From Balanoglossus misakiensis (taxonomy: Eukaryota > Hemichordata), in contig CM082585.2 in assembly GCA_040954595.2 (NCBI GenBank), forward strand, positions 1,860,001 through 1,924,000: DNA of 64,000 nt, read 5' to 3'. The translations under genes were made by a program, and so were the position numbers. Numbering within the stretch: position 1 is the stretch's first letter; each line of letters starts with the position of its first letter. Below, piece by piece: positions 21,300-36,900 of this stretch. Below the pieces are notes generated by a model. That model did not search any database and was not told the origin of the DNA. It was given only the letters and a program-made list of their open reading frames with translations.

Positions 21300-24200
21300 G
21301 TCATTTTTTGATGATTTTCACCCATGTTTTTTTTTTTAAATCGACGAACCTATGATTTTTTTCAAAATCGACGAAATTTTGAGATTTTGCAAAGTCGAAA
21401 ATTTTCTCATTTTTTGATGATTTTCCCCCATGTTTTTTTTTTAAAATGGACGAAATTTTGAGATTTTGCAAAGTCGAAAATTTGTCATTTTTTGATGATT
21501 TTCACCCATGATTTTTTTCAAAAATCGACGAAATGTTGAGATTTTGCAAAGTCGAAAATTTGTCATTTTTTGATGATTTTCACCCATATTATTTTTCAAA
21601 AACCGACGAAATTTTGAGATTTAGCAAAGACGAAAATTTGTCATTTTTTGATGATTTTTACCCCTGATTTTTTCAAAAATTGACGAAATTTTGAGATTTT
21701 GCGAAGTCGAAAATTTGTCATTTTTTGATGATTTTCACCCATGATTTTTTTCAAAAATCGACGAAATTTTGAGATTTTGCAAAGTCGAAAATTTGTCATT
21801 TTTTGATGATTTTCACCAATGTTTTTTTTTAGAAATCGACGAACCTATGATTTTTTTCAAAATCGACGAAATTTTGTGATTTTACAAAGTCGAAAATTTT
21901 GTCATTTTTTGATGATTTTCAACCATGATTTTTTTCAAAAATCGACGAAATTTTTAGATTTTGCAAAGTCGAAAATGTGTCATTTTTTGATGATTTTCAC
22001 CCATGATTTTTATTCAAAAATGGACGAAATTTTGAGATTTTGCAAAGACGAAAATTTGTCATTTTTTGATGATTTACACCCATGATTTTTTTTCAAAAAT
22101 CGACGAAATTTTGAGATTTTGCAAAGTCGAAAATTTGTCATTTTTTGATGATTTTCACCCATGATTTTTTTCAAAAATCGACGAAATGTTGAGATTTTGC
22201 AAAGTCGAAAATTTGTCATTTTTTGATGATTTTCTCCCATGATTTTTTTCAAAAATCGACGAAATTGTGAGATTTTGCAAAGTCGAAAATTTGTCATTTT
22301 TTGATGATTTTCACCCATGTTTTTTTTTTAAATCGACGAACCTATGATTTTTTTCAAAATCGACGAAATTTTGAGATTTTGCACAGTCGAAAATATTCTC
22401 ATTTTTTGATGATTTTCCCCCATGTTTTTTTTTTAAAATGGACGAAATTTTGAGATTTTGCAAAGTCGAAAATTTGTCATTTTTTGATGATTTTCACCCA
22501 TGATTTTTTTCAAAAATCGACGAAATGTTGAGATTTTGCAAAGTCGAAAATTTGTAATTTTTTGATGATTTTCACCCATGATTTTTTTTCAAAAATCGAC
22601 GAAATTGTGAGATTTTGCAAAGTCGATAATTTTGTCATTTTTTGATGATTTTCAACCATATTATTTTTCAAAAACTGACGAAATTTTGAGATTTTGCAAA
22701 GACGAAAATTTGTCATTTTTTGATGATTTTCACCCATGATTTTTTCAAAAATTGACGAAATTTTGAGATTTTGCAAAGTCGAAAATTTGTCATTTTTTGA
22801 TGATTTTCACCCGTGATTTTTTTCAAAAATCGACGAAATGTTGAGATTTTGCAAAGTCGAAAATTTGTAATTTTTTGATGATTTTCACCCATGATTTTTT
22901 TCAAAAATCGACGAAATTGTGAGATTTTGCAAAGTCGAAAATTTGTCATTTTTTGATGATTTTCACCCATGATTTTTTTCAAAAATCGACGAAATGTTGA
23001 GATTTTGCAAAGTCGAAAATTTGTAATTTTTTGATGATTTTCACCCATGATTTTTTTCAAAAATCGACGAAATTGTGAGATTGTGCAAAGTCGATAATTT
23101 GTCATTTTTTGATGATTTTCCCCCAATGTTTTTTTTCAAAATCGACGAAATTTTGAGATTTTGCAAAGTCGAAAATTTGTCATTTTTTGATGATTTTCCC
23201 CCATGTTTTTTTTTTAAAATGGACGAAATTTTGAGATTTTGCAAAGTCGATAATTTGTCATTTTTTGATGATTTTCCCCCAATGGTTTTTTTCAAAATCG
23301 ACGAAATTTTGAGATTTTGCAAAGTCGATAATTTGTCATTTTTTGATGATTTTCACCCATGATTTTTTTCAAAAATCGACGAAATTGTGAGATTTTGCAA
23401 AGTCGAAAATTTGTCATTTTTTGATGATTTTCACCCATATTATTTTTCAAAAACCGACGAAATATTGAGATTTAGCAAAGACGAAAATTTGTCATTTTTT
23501 GATGATTTTTACCCCTGATTTTTTCAAAAATTGACGAAATTTTGAGATTTTGCGAAGTCGAAAATTTGTCATTTTTTGATGATTTTCACCCATGATTTTT
23601 TTTCAAAAATCGACGAAATTTTGAGATTTTGCAAAGTCGAAAATTTGTCATTTTTTGATGATTTTCACCCATGTTTTTTTTTAGAAATCGACGAACCTAT
23701 GATTTTTTTCAAAATCGACGAAATTTTGTGATTTTACAAAGTCGAAAATTTTGTCATTTTTTGATGATTTTCAACCATGATTTTTTTCAAAAATCGACGA
23801 AATTTTTAGATTTTGCAAAGTCGAAAATGTGTCATTTTTTGATGATTTTCACCCATGATTTTTATTCAAAAATGGACGAAATTTTGAGATTTTGCAAAGA
23901 CGAAAATTTGTCATTTTTTGATGATTTTCACCCATGATTTTTTTCAAAAATCGACAAAATTTTTAGATTTTGCAAAGTCGAAAATTTGTAATTTTTTGAT
24001 GATTTTTACCCATGATTTTTTTTTTCAAAAATCGACGAAATTTTGAGATTTTGCAAAGACGAAAATTTGTAATTTTTTGATGATTTTCACCCATGACTTT
24101 TTTTCAAAAATTTACGAAATTTTGAGATTTTGCAAAGTCGAAAATTTGTCATTTTTTGATGATTTTCACCCATGTTTTTTTTTTAAATCGACGAACCTAT

Positions 24201-27200
24201 GATTTTTTTCAAAATCGACGAAATTTTGAGATTTTGCAAAGTCGAAAATTTTCTCATTTTTTGATGATTTTCCCCCATGTTTTTTTTTTAAAATGGACGA
24301 AATTTTGAGATTTTGCAAAGTCGAAAATTTGTCATTTTTTGATGATTTTCACCCATGATTTTTTTTCAAAAATCGACGAAATTGTGAGATTTTGCAAAGT
24401 CGATAATTTTGTCATTTTTTGATGATTTTCAACCATATTATTTTTCAAAAACCGACGAAATTTTGAGATTTTGCAAAGACGAAAATTTGTCATTTTTTGA
24501 TGATTTTCACCCATGATTTTTTCAAAAATTGACGAAATGTTGAGATTTTGCAAAGTCGAAAATTTGTAATTTTTTGATGATTTTCACCCATGATTTTTTT
24601 CAAAAATCGACGAAATTGTGAGATTTTGCAAAGTCGAAAATTTGTCATTTTTTGATGATTTTCTCCCATGATTTTTTTCAAAAATCGACGAAATTGTGAG
24701 ATTTTGCAAAGTCGAAAATTTGTCATTTTTTGATGATTTTCACCCATGTTTTTTTTTTTAAATCGACGAACCTATGATTTTTTTCAAAATCGACGAAATT
24801 TTGAGATTTTGCAAAGTCGAAAATTTTCTCATTTTTTGATGATTTTCCCCCATGTTTTTTTTTTTAAATGGACGAAATTTTGAGATTTTGCAAAGTCGAA
24901 AATTTGTCATTTTTTGATGATTTTCACCCATGATTTTTTTCAAAAATCGACGAAATGTTGAGATTTTGCAAAGTCGAAAATTTGTCATTTTTTGATGATT
25001 TTCACCCATATTATTTTTCAAAAACCGACGAAATTTTGAGATTTAGCAAAGACGAAAATTTGTCATTTTTTGATGATTTTTACCCCTGATTTTTTCAAAA
25101 ATTGACGAAATTTTGAGATTTTGCGAAGTCGAAAATTTGTCATTTTTTGATGATTTTCACCCATGATTTTTTTCAAAAATCGACGAAATTTTGAGATTTT
25201 GCAAAGTCGAAAATTTGTCATTTTTTGATGATTTTCACCAATGTTTTTTTTTAGAAATCGACGAACCTATGATTTTTTTCAAAATCGACGAAATTTTGTG
25301 ATTTTACAAAGTCGAAAATTTTGTCATTTTTTGATGATTTTCAACCATGATTTTTTTCAAAAATCGACGAAATTTTTAGATTTTGCAAAGTCGAAAATGT
25401 GTCATTTTTTGATGATTTTCACCCATGATTTTTATTCAAAAATGGACGAAATTTTGAGATTTTGCAAAGACGAAAATTTGTCATTTTTTGATGATTTACA
25501 CCCATGATTTTTTTTCAAAAATCGACGAAATTTTGAGATTTTGCAAAGTCGAAAATTTGTCATTTTTTGATGATTTTCACCCATGATTTTTTTCAAAAAC
25601 GACGAAATGTTGAGATTTTGCAAAGTCGAAAATTTGTCATTTTTTGATGATTTTCTCCCATGATTTTTTTCAAAAATCGACGAAATTGTGAGATTTTGCA
25701 AAGTCGAAAATTTGTCATTTTTTGATGATTTTCACCCATGTTTTTTTTTTAAATCGACGAACCTATGATTTTTTTCAAAATCGACGAAATTTTGAGATTT
25801 TGCAAAGTCGAAAATATTCTCATTTTTTGATGATTTTCCCCCATGTTTTTTTTTTAAAATGGACGAAATTTTGAGATTTTGCAAAGTCGAAAATTTGTCA
25901 TTTTTTGATGATTTTCACCCATGATTTTTTTCAAAAATCGACGAAATGTTGAGATTTTGCAAAGTCGAAAATTTGTAATTTTTTGATGATTTTCACCCAT
26001 GATTTTTTTTCAAAAATCGACGAAATTGTGAGATTTTGCAAAGTCGATAATTTTGTCATTTTTTGATGATTTTCAACCATATTATTTTTCAAAAACTGAC
26101 GAAATTTTGAGATTTTGCAAAGACGAAAATTTGTCATTTTTTGATGATTTTCACCCATGATTTTTTCAAAAATTGACGAAATTTTGAGATTTTGCAAAGT
26201 CGAAAATTTGTCATTTTTTGATGATTTTCACCCGTGATTTTTTTCAAAAATCGACGAAATGTTGAGATTTTGCAAAGTCGAAAATTTGTAATTTTTTGAT
26301 GATTTTCACCCATGATTTTTTTCAAAAATCGACGAAATTGTGAGATTTTGCAAAGTCGAAAATTTGTCATTTTTTGATGATTTTCACCCATGATTTTTTT
26401 CAAAAATCGACGAAATGTTGAGATTTTGCAAAGTCGAAAATTTGTAATTTTTTGATGATTTTCACCCATGATTTTTTTCAAAAATCGACGAAATTGTGAG
26501 ATTGTGCAAAGTCGATAATTTGTCATTTTTTGATGATTTTCCCCCAATGTTTTTTTTCAAAATCGACGAAATTTTGAGATTTTGCAAAGTCGAAAATTTG
26601 TCATTTTTTGATGATTTTCCCCCATGTTTTTTTTTTTAAATGGACGAAATTTTGAGATTTTGCAAAGTCGATAATTTGTCATTTTTTGATGATTTTCCCC
26701 CAATGGTTTTTTTCAAAATCGACGAAATTTTGAGATTTTGCAAAGTCGATAATTTGTCATTTTTTGATGATTTTCACCCATGATTTTTTTCAAAAATCGA
26801 CGAAATTGTGAGATTTTGCAAAGTCGAAAATTTGTCATTTTTTGATGATTTTCACCCATATTATTTTTCAAAAACCGACGAAATATTGAGATTTAGCAAA
26901 GACGAAAATTTGTCATTTTTTGATGATTTTTACCCCTGATTTTTTCAAAAATTGACGAAATTTTGAGATTTTGCGAAGTCGAAAATTTGTCATTTTTTGA
27001 TGATTTTCACCCATGATTTTTTTCAAAAATCGACGAAATTTTGAGATTTTGCAAAGTCGAAAATTTGTCATTTTTTGATGATTTTCACCCATGTTTTTTT
27101 TTAGAAATCGACGAACCTATGATTTTTTTCAAAATCGACGAAATTTTGTGATTTTACAAAGTCGAAAATTTTGTCATTTTTTGATGATTTTCAACCATGA

Positions 27201-30015
27201 TTTTTTTCAAAAATCGACGAAATTTTTAGATTTTGCAAAGTCGAAAATGTGTCATTTTTTGATGATTTTCACCCATGATTTTTATTCAAAAATGGACGAA
27301 ATTTTGAGATTTTGCAAAGACGAAAATTTGTCATTTTTTGATGATTTTCACCCATGATTTTTTTCAAAAATCGACAAAATTTTTAGATTTTGCAAAGTCG
27401 AAAATTTGTAATTTTTTGATGATTTTTACCCATGATTTTTTTTTTCAAAAATCGACGAAATTTTGAGATTTTGCAAAGACGAAAATTTGTAATTTTTTGA
27501 TGATTTTCACCCATGACTTTTTTTCAAAAATTTACGAAATTTTGAGATTTTGCAAAGTCGAAAATTTGTCATTTTTTGATGATTTTCACCCATGTTTTTT
27601 TTTTAAATCGACGAACCTATGATTTTTTTCAAAATCGACGAAATTTTGAGATTTTGCAAAGTCGAAAATTTTCTCATTTTTTGATGATTTTCCCCCATGT
27701 TTTTTTTTTAAAATGGACGAAATTTTGAGATTTTGCAAAGTCGAAAATTTGTCATTTTTTGATGATTTTCACCCATGATTTTTTTTCAAAAATCGACGAA
27801 ATTGTGAGATTTTGCAAAGTCGATAATTTTGTCATTTTTTGATGATTTTCAACCATATTATTTTTCAAAAACCGACGAAATTTTGAGATTTTGCAAAGAC
27901 GAAAATTTGTCATTTTTTGATGATTTTCACCCATGATTTTTTCAAAAATTGACGAAATGTTGAGATTTTGCAAAGTCGAAAATTTGTAATTTTTTGATGA
28001 TTTTCACCCATGATTTTTTTCAAAAATCGACGAAATTGTGAGATTTTGCAAAGTCGAAAATTTGTCATTTTTTGATGATTTTCTCCCATGATTTTTTTCA
28101 AAAATCGACGAAATTGTGAGATTTTGCAAAGTCGAAAATTTGTCATTTTTTGATGATTTTCACCCATGTTTTTTTTTTTAAATCGACGAACCTATGATTT
28201 TTTTCAATATCGACGAAATTTTGAGATTTTGCAAAGTCGAAAATTTTCTCATTTTTTGATGATTTTCCCCCATGTTTTTTTTTTAAAATGGACGAAATTT
28301 TGAGATTTTGCAAAGTCGAAAATTTGTCATTTTTTGATGATTTTCACCCATGATTTTTTTCAAAAATCGACGAAATGTTGAGATTTTGCAAAGTCGAAAA
28401 TTTGTCATTTTTTGATGATTTTCACCCATATTATTTTTCAAAAACCGACGAAATTTTGAGATTTAGCAAAGACGAAAATTTGTCATTTTTTGATGATTTT
28501 TACCCCTGATTTTTTCAAAAATTGACGAAATTTTGAGATTTTGCGAAGTCGAAAATTTGTCATTTTTTGATGATTTTCACCCATGATTTTTTTCAAAAAT
28601 CGACGAAATTTTGAGATTTTGCAAAGTCGAAAATTTGTCATTTTTTGATGATTTTCACCAATGTTTTTTTTTAGAAATCGACGAACCTATGATTTTTTTC
28701 AAAATCGACGAAATTTTGTGATTTTACAAAGTCGAAAATTTTGTCATTTTTTGATGATTTTCAACCATGATTTTTTTCAAAAATCGACGAAATTTTTAGA
28801 TTTTGCAAAGTCGAAAATGTGTCATTTTTTGATGATTTTCACCCATGATTTTTATTCAAAAATGGACGAAATTTTGAGATTTTGCAAAGACGAAAATTTG
28901 TCATTTTTTGATGATTTACACCCATGATTTTTTTTCAAAAATCGACGAAATTTTGAGATTTTGCAAAGTCGAAAATTTGTCATTTTTTGATGATTTTCAC
29001 CCATGATTTTTTTCAAAAACGACGAAATGTTGAGATTTTGCAAAGTCGAAAATTTGTCATTTTTTGATGATTTTCTCCCATGATTTTTTTCAAAAATCGA
29101 CGAAATTGTGAGATTTTGCAAAGTCGAAAATTTGTCATTTTTTGATGATTTTCACCCATGTTTTTTTTTTAAATCGACGAACCTATGATTTTTTTCAAAA
29201 TCGACGAAATTTTGAGATTTTGCAAAGTCGAAAATATTCTCATTTTTTGATGATTTTCCCCCATGTTTTTTTTTTAAAATGGACGAAATTTTGAGATTTT
29301 GCAAAGTCGAAAATTTGTCATTTTTTGATGATTTTCACCCATGATTTTTTTCAAAAATCGACGAAATGTTGAGATTTTGCAAAGTCGAAAATTTGTAATT
29401 TTTTGATGATTTTCACCCATGATTTTTTTTCAAAAATCGACGAAATTGTGAGATTTTGCAAAGTCGATAATTTTGTCATTTTTTGATGATTTTCAACCAT
29501 ATTATTTTTCAAAAACTGACGAAATTTTGAGATTTTGCAAAGACGAAAATTTGTCATTTTTTGATGATTTTCACCCATGATTTTTTCAAAAATTGACGAA
29601 ATTTTGAGATTTTGCAAAGTCGAAAATTTGTCATTTTTTGATGATTTTCACCCATGATTTTTTTCAAAAATCGACGAAATGTTGAGATTTTGCAAAGTCG
29701 AAAATTTGTAATTTTTTGATGATTTTCACCCATGATTTTTTTCAAAAATCGACGAAATTGTGAGATTTTGCAAAGTCGAAAATTTGTCATTTTTTGATGA
29801 TTTTCACCCATGATTTTTTTCAAAAATCGACGAAATGTTGAGATTTTGCAAAGTCGAAAATTTGTAATTTTTTGATGATTTTCACCCATGATTTTTTTCA
29901 AAAATCGACGAAATTGTGAGATTGTGCAAAGTCGATAATTTGTCATTTTTTGATGATTTTCCCCCAATGTTTTTTTTCAAAATCGACGAAATTTTGAGAT
30001 TTTGCAAAGTCGAAA
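21300..30015 (+). repeat. 3420-bp higher-order repeat in the satellite, about 2.5 copies
   Basis: Blocks of monomers recur at a spacing of 3420-3422 bp with private variants kept. For example 24001 and 27421 read alike with the same nine-T tract, and 25501 and 28921 agree. The unit is made of two related halves of about 1570 and 1850 bp. Register is lost near 30015, and a partial copy resumes at about 30.6-32.5 kb, offset by 1514 bp. The start is approximate. Confidence 0.8.
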
Positions 30016-33000
30016 ATTTTGTCATTTTTTGATGATTTTCACCCATGATTTTTCTCAAAAATCGACGAAATTTTGAGATTTTGCAAAGTCGAAAATTTGT
30101 CATTTTTTGATGATTTTCACCCATGATTTTTTTCAAAAATCGACGAAATTGTGAGATTGTGCAAAGTCGATAATTTGTCATTTTTTGATGATTTTCCCCC
30201 AATGTTTTTTTTCAAAATCGACGAAATTTTGAGATTTTGCAAAGTCGAAAATTTTGTCATTTTTTGATGATTTTCAACCATGATTTTTTTCAAAAATCGA
30301 CGAAATTTTTAGATTTTGCAAAGTCGAAAATGTGTCATTTTTTGATGATTTTCACCCATGATTTTTATTCAAAAATGGACGAAATTTTGAGATTTTGCAA
30401 AGACGAAAATTTGTCATTTTTTGATGATTTACACCCATGATTTTTTTTCAAAAATCGACGAAATTTTGAGATTTTGCAAAGTCGAAAATTTGTCATTTTT
30501 TGATGATTTTCACCCATGATTTTTTTCAAAAATCGACGAAATGTTGAGATTTTGCAAAGTCGAAAATTTGTCATTTTTTGATGATTTTCTCCCATGATTT
30601 TTTTCAAAAATCGACGAAATTGTGAGATTTTGCAAAGTCGAAAATTTGTCATTTTTTGATGATTTTCACCCATGTTTTTTTTTTAAATCGACGAACCTAT
30701 GATTTTTTTCAAAATCGACGAAATTTTGAGATTTTGCAAAGTCGAAAATATTCTCATTTTTTGATGATTTTCCCCCATGTTTTTTTTTTTAAATGGACGA
30801 AATTTTGAGATTTTGCAAAGTCGAAAATTTGTCATTTTTTGATGATTTTCACCCATGATTTTTTTCAAAAATCGACGAAATGTTGAGATTTTGCAAAGTC
30901 GAAAATTTGTAATTTTTTGATGATTTTCACCCATGATTTTTTTTCAAAAATCGACGAAATTGTGAGATTTTGCAAAGTCGATAATTTTGTCATTTTTTGA
31001 TGATTTTCAACCATATTATTTTTCAAAAACTGACGAAATTTTGAGATTTTGCAAAGACGAAAATTTGTCATTTTTTGATGATTTTCACCCATGATTTTTT
31101 CAAAAATTGACGAATTTTTGAGATTTTGCAAAGTCGAAAATTTGTCATTTTTTGATGATTTTCACCCATGATTTTTTTCAAAAATCGACGAAATGTTGAG
31201 ATTTTGCAAAGTCGAAAATTTGTAATTTTTTGATGATTTTCACCCATGATTTTTTTCAAAAATCGACGAAATTGTGAGATTTTGCAAAGTCGAAAATTTG
31301 TCATTTTTTGATGATTTTCACCCATGATTTTTTTCAAAAATCGACGAAATGTTGAGATTTTGCAAAGTCGAAAATTTGTAATTTTTTGATGATTTTCACC
31401 CATGATTTTTTTCAAAAATCGACGAAATTGTGAGATTGTGCAAAGTCGATAATTTGTCATTTTTTGATGATTTTCCCCCAATGTTTTTTTTCAAAATCGA
31501 CGAAATTTTGAGATTTTGCAAAGTCGAAAATTTGTCATTTTTTGATGATTTTCCCCCATGTTTTTTTTTTAAAATGGACGAAATTTTGAGATTTTGCAAA
31601 GTCGATAATTTGTCATTTTTTGATGATTTTCCCCCAATGGTTTTTTTCAAAATCGACGAAATTTTGAGATTTTGCAAAGTCGATAATTTGTCATTTTTTG
31701 ATGATTTTCACCCATGATTTTTTTCAAAAATCGACGAAATTGTGAGATTTTGCAAAGTCGAAAATTTGTCATTTTTTGATGAATTTCACCCATATTATTT
31801 TTCAAAAACCGACGAAATATTGAGATTTAGCAAAGACGAAAATTTGTCATTTTTTGATGATTTTTACCCCTGATTTTTTCAAAAATTGACGAAATTTTGA
31901 GATTTTGCGAAGTCGAAAATTTGTCATTTTTTGATGATTTTCACCCATGATTTTTTTCAAAAATCGACGAAATTTTGAGATTTTGCAAAGTCGAAAATTT
32001 GTCATTTTTTGATGATTTTCACCCATGTTTTTTTTTAGAAATCGACGAACCTATGATTTTTTTCAAAATCGACGAAATTTTGTGATTTTACAAAGTCGAA
32101 AATTTTGTCATTTTTTGATGATTTTCAACCATGATTTTTTTCAAAAATCGACGAAATTTTTAGATTTTGCAAAGTCGAAAATGTGTCATTTTTTGATGAT
32201 TTTCACCCATGATTTTTATTCAAAAATGGACGAAATTTTGAGATTTTGCAAAGACGAAAATTTGTCATTTTTTGATGATTTTCACCCATGATTTTTTTCA
32301 AAAATCGACAAAATTTTTAGATTTTGCAAAGTCGAAAATTTGTAATTTTTTGATGATTTTTACCCATGATTTTTTTTTTCAAAAATCGACGAAATTTTGA
32401 GATTTTGCAAAGACGAAAATTTGTAATTTTTTGATGATTTTCACCCATGACTTTTTTTCAAAAATTTACGAAATTTTGAGATTTTGCAAAGTCGAAAATT
32501 TGTAATTTTTTGATGATTTTCACCCATGTTTTTTTTTTTCAAAAATCGACGAAATTTTGTGATTTTGCAAATTCGAAAATTTGTAATTTTTTGATGATTT
32601 TCACCCATGTTTTTTTTCAAAAATCAACGAACCCATGATTTTTTTTCAAAAATCGACAAAATTTTGAGATTTTGCAAAGTCGAAAATTTGTAATTTTTTG
32701 ATGATTTTCACCCATGATTTTTTTTCAAAAATCGACGAAATTTTGAGATTTTGCAAAGTCGAAAATTTGTAATTTTTTGATGATTTTCACCCATGATTTT
32801 TTTCAAAAATCGACGAAATGTTGAGATTTTGCAAAGTCGAAAATTTGTAATTTTTTGATGATTTTCACCAATGATTTTTGTCAAAAATCGACGAAATTGT
32901 GAGATTTTGCAAAGTCGAAAATTTGTCATTTTTTGATGATTTTCACCCATGACTTTTTTCAAAAATCGACGAAATGTTGAGATTTTGCAAAGTCGAAAAT

Positions 33001-33979
33001 TTGTAATTTTTTGATGATTTTCACCCATGATTTTTTCAAAAATCGACGAAATTGTGAGATTGTGCAAAGTCGATAATTTGTCATTTTTTGATGATTTTCC
33101 CCCAATGTTTTTTTTCAAAATCGACGAAATTTTGAGATTTTGCAAAGTCGAAAATTTGTCATTTTTTGATGATTTTCCCCCATGTTTTTTTTTTAAAATG
33201 GACGAAATTTTGAGATTTTGCAAAGTCGATAATTTGTCATTTTTTGATGATTTTCCCCCAATGGTTTTTTTCAAAATCGACGAAATTTTGAGATTTTGCA
33301 AAGTCGATAATTTGTCATTTTTTGATGATTTTCACCCATGATTTTTTTCAAAAATCGACGAAATTGTGAGATTTTGAAAAGTCAAAAATTTGTCATTTTT
33401 TGATGAATTTCACCCATGTTTTTTTTTTAAATGGACGAAATTTTGAGATTTTGCAAAGACGAAAATTTGTCATTTTTTGATGATTTTCCCCCATGCTTTT
33501 TTTTTTAAATGGAAGAAATTTTGAGATTTTGCAAAGACGAAAATTTGTCATTTTTTGATGATTTTTACCCATGATTTTTTTTCAAAAATGGACGAAATTT
33601 TGAGATTTTGCAAAGTCAAAAATTTGTCATTTTTTGATGATTTTCACCCATATTATTTTTCAAAAACCGACGAAATTTTGAGATTTAGCAAAGACGAAAA
33701 TTTGTCATTTTTTGATGATTTTTACCCCTGATTTTTTCAAAAATTGACGAAATTTTGAGATTTTGCGAAGTCGAAAATTTGTCATTTTTTGATGATTTTC
33801 ACCCATGATTTTTTTCAAAAATCGACGAAATTTTGTGATTTTACAAAGTCGAAAATTTTGTCATTTTTTGATGATTTTCAACCATGATTTTTTTCAAAAA
33901 TCGACGAAATTTTTAGATTTTGCAAAGTCGAAAATGTGTCATTTTTTGATGATTTTCACCCATGATTTTTATTCAAAAA

Positions 33980-36900
33980 TGGACGAAATTTTGAGATTTT
34001 GCAAAGACGAAAATTTTTCATTTTTTGATGATTTTCACCCATGATTTTTTTCAAAAATCGACAAAATTTTTAGATTTTGCAAAGTCGAAAATTTGTAATT
34101 TTTTGATGATTTTTACCCATGATTTTTTTTTTCAAAAATCGACGAAATTTTGTGATTTTGCAAAGACGAAAATTTGTAATTTTTTGATGATTTTCACCCA
34201 TGACTTTTTTTCAAAAATTTACGAAATTTTGAGATTTTGCAAAGTCGAAAATTTGTAATTTTTTGATGATTTTCACCCATGTTTTTTTTTCAAAAATCGA
34301 CGAAATTTTGTGATTTTGCAAATTCGAAAATTTGTAATTTTTTGATGATTTTCACCCATGTTTTTTTTCAAAAATCAACGAACCCATGATTTTTTTTCAA
34401 AAATCGACAAAATTTTGAGATTTTGCAAAGTCGAAAATTTGTAATTTTTTGATGATTTTCACCCATGATTTTTTTTCAAAAATCGACGAAATTTTGAGAT
34501 TTTGCAAAGTCGAAAATTTGTAATTTTTTGATGATTTTCACCCATGTTTTTTTTCAAAATTGAACGAACCCATGATTTTTTTCAAAAATCGACAAAATTT
34601 TGAGATTTTGCAAAGTCGAAAATTTGTCATTTTTTGATGATTTACACCCATGATTTTTTTTCAAAAATCGACGAAATTTTGAGATTTTGCAAAGTCGAAA
34701 ATTTGTCATTTATTAATGATTTTCACCCATGATTTTTTTTCAAAAATCGACAAAATTTTGAGATTTTGCAAAGTCGAAAATTTGTCATTTTTTGATGATT
34801 TTCACCCATGATTGTTTTCAAAAATCGACAAAATTTTTAGATTTTGCAAAGTCGAAAATTTGTAATTTTTTGATGATTTTTACCCATGATTTTTTTTTTT
34901 CAAAAATCTACGAAATTTTGAGATTTTGCAAGGTCGAAAATTTGTCATTTTTTGATGATTTTCACCCATGATTTTTTTCAAAAATCGACAAAATTTTTAG
35001 ATTTTGCAAAGTCGAAAATTTGTAATTTTTTGATGATTTTTACCCATGATTTTTTTTTTCAAAAATCGACGAAATTTTGAGATTTTGCAAAGACGAAAAT
35101 TTGTAATTTTTTGATGATTTTCACCCATGACTTTTTTTCAAAAATTTAAGAAATTTCGAGATTTTGCAAATTCGAAAATTTGTAATTTTTTGATGATTTT
35201 CACCCATGTTTTTTTTCAAAAATCAACGAACCCATGATTTTTTTTCAAAAATCGACAAAATTTTGAGATTTTGCAAAGTCGAAAATTTGTCATTTTTTGA
35301 TGATTTTCACCCATGATTTTTCTCAAAAATCGACGAAATTTTGAGATTTTGCAAAGTCGAAAATTTGTAATTTTTTGATGATTTTCACCCATGATTTTTT
35401 TTCAAAAATCGACGAAATTTTGAGATTTTGCAAAGTCGAAAATTTGTCATTTATTAATGATTTTCACCCATGATTTTTTTTCAAAAATCGACAAAATTTT
35501 GAGATTTTGCAAAGTCGAAAATTTGTAATTTTTTGATGATTTTCACCCATGTTTTTTTTCAAAATTGAACGAACCCATGATTTTTTTCAAAAATCGACTA
35601 AATTTTGAGATTTTGCATAGTCGAAAATTTGTCATTTTTTGATGATTTTCACCCATGATTTTTTTCAAAAATCGACAAAATTTTTAGATTTTGCAAAGTC
35701 GAAAATTTGTAATTTTTTGATTATTTTCACCCATGATTTTTTTCAAAAATCGACAAAATTTTGAGATTTTGCAAATTCGAAAATTTGTAATTTTTTGATG
35801 ATTTTCACCCATGTTTTTTTTCAAAAATCAACGAACCCATGATTTTTTTTCAAAAATCGACAAAATTTTGAGATTTTGCAAAGTCGAAAATTTGTCATTT
35901 TTTGATGATTTTCACCCATGATTTTTTTCAAAAATCGACAAAATTTTGAGATTTTGCAAAGACGAAAATTTTTCATTTTTTGATGATTTTCACCCATGAT
36001 TTTTTTCAAAAATCGACAAAATTTTTAGATTTTGCAAAGTCGAAAATTTGTAATTTTTTGATGATTTTTACCCATGATTTTTTTTTTCAAAAATCGACGA
36101 AATTTTGTGATTTTGCAAAGACGAAAATTTGTAATTTTTTGATGATTTTCACCCATGACTTTTTTTCAAAAATTTACGAAATTTTGAGATTTTGCAAAGT
36201 CGAAAATTTGTAATTTTTTGATGATTTTCACCCATGTTTTTTTTTCAAAAATCGACGAAATTTTGTGATTTTGCAAATTCGAAAATTTGTAATTTTTTGA
36301 TGATTTTCACCCATGTTTTTTTTCAAAAATCAACGAACCCATGATTTTTTTTCAAAAATCGACAAAATTTTGAGATTTTGCAAAGTCGAAAATTTGTAAT
36401 TTTTTGATGATTTTCACCCATGATTTTTTTTCAAAAATCGACGAAATTTTGAGATTTTGCAAAGTCGAAAATTTGTAATTTTTTGATGATTTTCACCCAT
36501 GTTTTTTTTCAAAATTGAACGAACCCATGATTTTTTTCAAAAATCGACAAAATTTTGAGATTTTGCAAAGTCGAAAATTTGTCATTTTTTGATGATTTAC
36601 ACCCATGATTTTTTTTCAAAAATCGACGAAATTTTGAGATTTTGCAAAGTCGAAAATTTGTCATTTATTAATGATTTTCACCCATGATTTTTTTTCAAAA
36701 ATCGACAAAATTTTGAGATTTTGCAAAGTCGAAAATTTGTCATTTTTTGATGATTTTCACCCATGATTGTTTTCAAAAATCGACAAAATTTTTAGATTTT
36801 GCAAAGTCGAAAATTTGTAATTTTTTGATGATTTTTACCCATGATTTTTTTTTTTCAAAAATCTACGAAATTTTGAGATTTTGCAAGGTCGAAAATTTGT